A stretch of DNA of 7,408 nucleotides from Alistipes sp. (lineage in GTDB: Bacteria > Bacteroidota > Bacteroidia > Bacteroidales > Rikenellaceae). Below, piece after piece: positions 5,848 to 7,408 of the stretch. The DNA is taken from positions 1 to 7,408 of the forward strand of contig JAGCLX010000011.1 of the NCBI GenBank assembly GCA_017646785.1, read 5' to 3'. The notes under the pieces were generated by a model, which saw nothing but the letters and a program-made list of their open reading frames with translations, made no database searches and was not told the DNA's origin. The first letter of the stretch is position 1, and the number at the start of each line of letters is the position of its first letter. Both the position numbers and the translations under genes were made by a program.

Positions 5848-7408
5848 TTGAGACATAATTTCTTAAAATATCTAACATCGGTGGTATTAGCCATGGTGTT
5901 CCTGAGTTTCTGTTTCGGCCTCACAGCAGCAAGCAGAAGCAGTTTTGGCATGCTATGGTCAAGCGACTCCACCGCGATGGTTTCACCCATTCAGGACACT
6001 ACTCGCGCCATAAGGGAGACTTCTCAACGCTCGGATGGTGGCATGGTCTTCAGCGACATTGTGAAGGGTAAGGCCGTCGACTCTGTAGTGTTCGACGCCC
6101 GCAACAAGCTTATCCACAGCTACAAGAGTGGCGATGTGACATATCAGGGTATGAACCTCAAGGCGGACTACATGCGCGTGGACATGGAGACTAAGAACAT
6201 CTTTGCCCATGGCTACCCCGACACAACAAACCTTCGTGAGGATGGCACTCCTCGCAGCACTCAGCCTGAGTTCTCGGATGGTGGCACACCCTACTCTATG
6301 GACACCATCACCTACAACCTCGACACTCGCAAGGCCAAGATTAAGGGTATCGCCACACAGCAGGGCGATGGTTGGCTTATCGGTAGCAGCGTGAAGATGC
6401 ACCCCGACGAGTCAATCCACATCGGTCACGGTATGTACACCACATGCGACTGCACCGACCACCCCCACTTCTACATCGCCATGACACAGGCCAAGGTAAT
6501 CCCTGGTAAGAAGGTGGTGACGGGTTACGCCTACCTCGTTATGGAGGATGTGCCCATCTACTTCCCTGGTATCCCTGAGGGTTTCTTCCCAGTGCAGACA
6601 GGTCCTAAGTCGGGTATCTTGATGCCTACGTATGGTGAGGATGCCAAGGGTTTCTTCGTTCGCGACCTCGGTTACTACTTCACACTTGGTGAGCACATGG
6701 ACCTCGCACTACGTGGCGGTATCTACACCCTCGGTTCGTGGGAGGTATCTGCCGTATCGCAGTATGTCAAGCGCTACAAATTCAAGGGCAACTTCAACCT
6801 CATGTACTCAGCCATCCGCACGGGTGAGAAGGGAGAGCCTGACTTTGTGCAGCAGAACAACTACAAAATCCAGTGGACACACTCGCAGGACCCCAAGGCT
6901 AACCCCGGTTCGACATTCTCGGCATCGGTGAACCTTACATCAAGTGGTTATAGCCGCTACTCGGCAACCACCGTGGACGACATCCTTGCAACACAGACCA
7001 ACTCATCTATCTCATACTCAAAGAACTGGGAGGGAACACCATTCTCACTATCACTCAACATGGCCGTATCACAGAACTCACGCGATAAAACCATCGGTGT
7101 TACCGCCCCCACCATCACCTTCAACGTATCGAGCTTCAACCCCTTGAAGCGCAAGGAGGCTGTGGGTAAGACACGCTGGTATGAGAAAATTAAGATGAGC
7201 TACTCGATGAAGATGACCAACTCGGTGAACGCCAAGGAGGATGAGATCTTCACCGAGGAGACACTCCACAAGATGAAGCACGGTATTCAGCACACTATAC
7301 CTATCTCAACGTCGCTGTCACTCTTCAACTACATCAACGTCAGCCCCTCGTTCAGCTACACCGAGCGCTGGTACTTCAAGAAGGTTAGACAGCAGTGGAA
7401 CGAAGAGA
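5848..7408 (+). CDS. lptD: LPS-assembly outer-membrane protein LptD (OstA family), N-terminal part
   Basis: Outer-membrane translocon that, with LptE, inserts lipopolysaccharide into the outer leaflet. The first 520 codons are present; the rest lies beyond the right edge. With a TTG start at 5848 the protein begins MRHNFLKYLTS followed by a hydrophobic core VVLAMVFLSFCFGLTAA (12-28), a complete signal peptide. The first in-frame ATG (5893) would give MVFLSFCFG, without the basic N-region, so TTG is preferred; the frame is closed by a TGA at 5842. Residues about 65-220 resemble the LptA/OstA periplasmic jellyroll (SGDVTYQGMNLKADYMRVD, 94-112), with MYTTCDCTDHPHFYI (196-210) characteristic of Bacteroidota LptD. 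From about 235 (PIYFPGIPEGFFP) onward, alternating aromatic-rich strands mark the start of the beta-barrel. It is divergent from the amidase gene. The family call is firm; the exact start is less so. Confidence 0.9.
   Translation, partial: MRHNFLKYLTSVVLAMVFLSFCFGLTAASRSSFGMLWSSDSTAMVSPIQDTTRAIRETSQRSDGGMVFSDIVKGKAVDSVVFDARNKLIHSYKSGDVTYQGMNLKADYMRVDMETKNIFAHGYPDTTNLREDGTPRSTQPEFSDGGTPYSMDTITYNLDTRKAKIKGIATQQGDGWLIGSSVKMHPDESIHIGHGMYTTCDCTDHPHFYIAMTQAKVIPGKKVVTGYAYLVMEDVPIYFPGIPEGFFPVQTGPKSGILMPTYGEDAKGFFVRDLGYYFTLGEHMDLALRGGIYTLGSWEVSAVSQYVKRYKFKGNFNLMYSAIRTGEKGEPDFVQQNNYKIQWTHSQDPKANPGSTFSASVNLTSSGYSRYSATTVDDILATQTNSSISYSKNWEGTPFSLSLNMAVSQNSRDKTIGVTAPTITFNVSSFNPLKRKEAVGKTRWYEKIKMSYSMKMTNSVNAKEDEIFTEETLHKMKHGIQHTIPISTSLSLFNYINVSPSFSYTERWYFKKVRQQWNEE

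Noticed and set aside
5983..6402. 139-codon open frame on the minus strand within lptD
   Set aside because: It is antisense to conserved LptD sequence and shows no family features.
1..7408. A mobile element, defence island or novel multi-gene system
   Set aside because: All five genes belong to known housekeeping families, with no integrase, transposase, toxin, nuclease cluster, tRNA or attachment-site signature in the window.

Overview
The window looks like chromosomal housekeeping DNA from a member of the Bacteroidota, most likely order Bacteroidales. The pointers are a MurF with the GSNGKTIVKEW signature of the Bacteroidales MurF-alanine racemase fusions, an LptD of the Bacteroidota type, a periplasmic amidase with a C-terminal SPOR-like domain, TAnnTTTG promoter elements, and A-rich stretches before starts in place of strong Shine-Dalgarno sites. 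A Rikenellaceae/Alistipes-like source would fit the moderate GC and codon use, but this is a guess.

Layout. Four genes lie on the minus strand and read leftward: a secreted N-acetylmuramoyl-L-alanine amidase (5694-4588), an MCE/MlaD-type lipid-transport protein (4531-3548), MutS2 (3491-996) and the start of MurF (981 to beyond the left edge). The gaps are 56, 56 and 14 bp with no convincing terminator, so they could form one operon. Each 56-bp gap holds something distinctive: a perfect 21-bp tandem duplication before mlaD, and a 14-bp GCAA-tetraloop hairpin before mutS2. On the plus strand, lptD starts at about 5848, probably at a TTG, and runs off the right edge.

The region between the divergent amidase and lptD genes (5695-5847) carries a TAnnTTTG element on each strand. 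They face each other, so the two 5' leaders would overlap over about 80 nt containing several hairpins. This is the part most worth testing for regulation.

Functionally, four of the five genes serve the envelope: peptidoglycan precursor synthesis (MurF), peptidoglycan cleavage (amidase), phospholipid trafficking (MlaD) and LPS insertion in the outer membrane (LptD). MutS2 is the outlier; it acts on nucleic acids or stalled ribosomes. I see no rRNA, tRNA, CRISPR array, insertion sequence, phage gene or defence system, and no previously undescribed multi-gene system. The observations of interest are small-scale regulatory ones.
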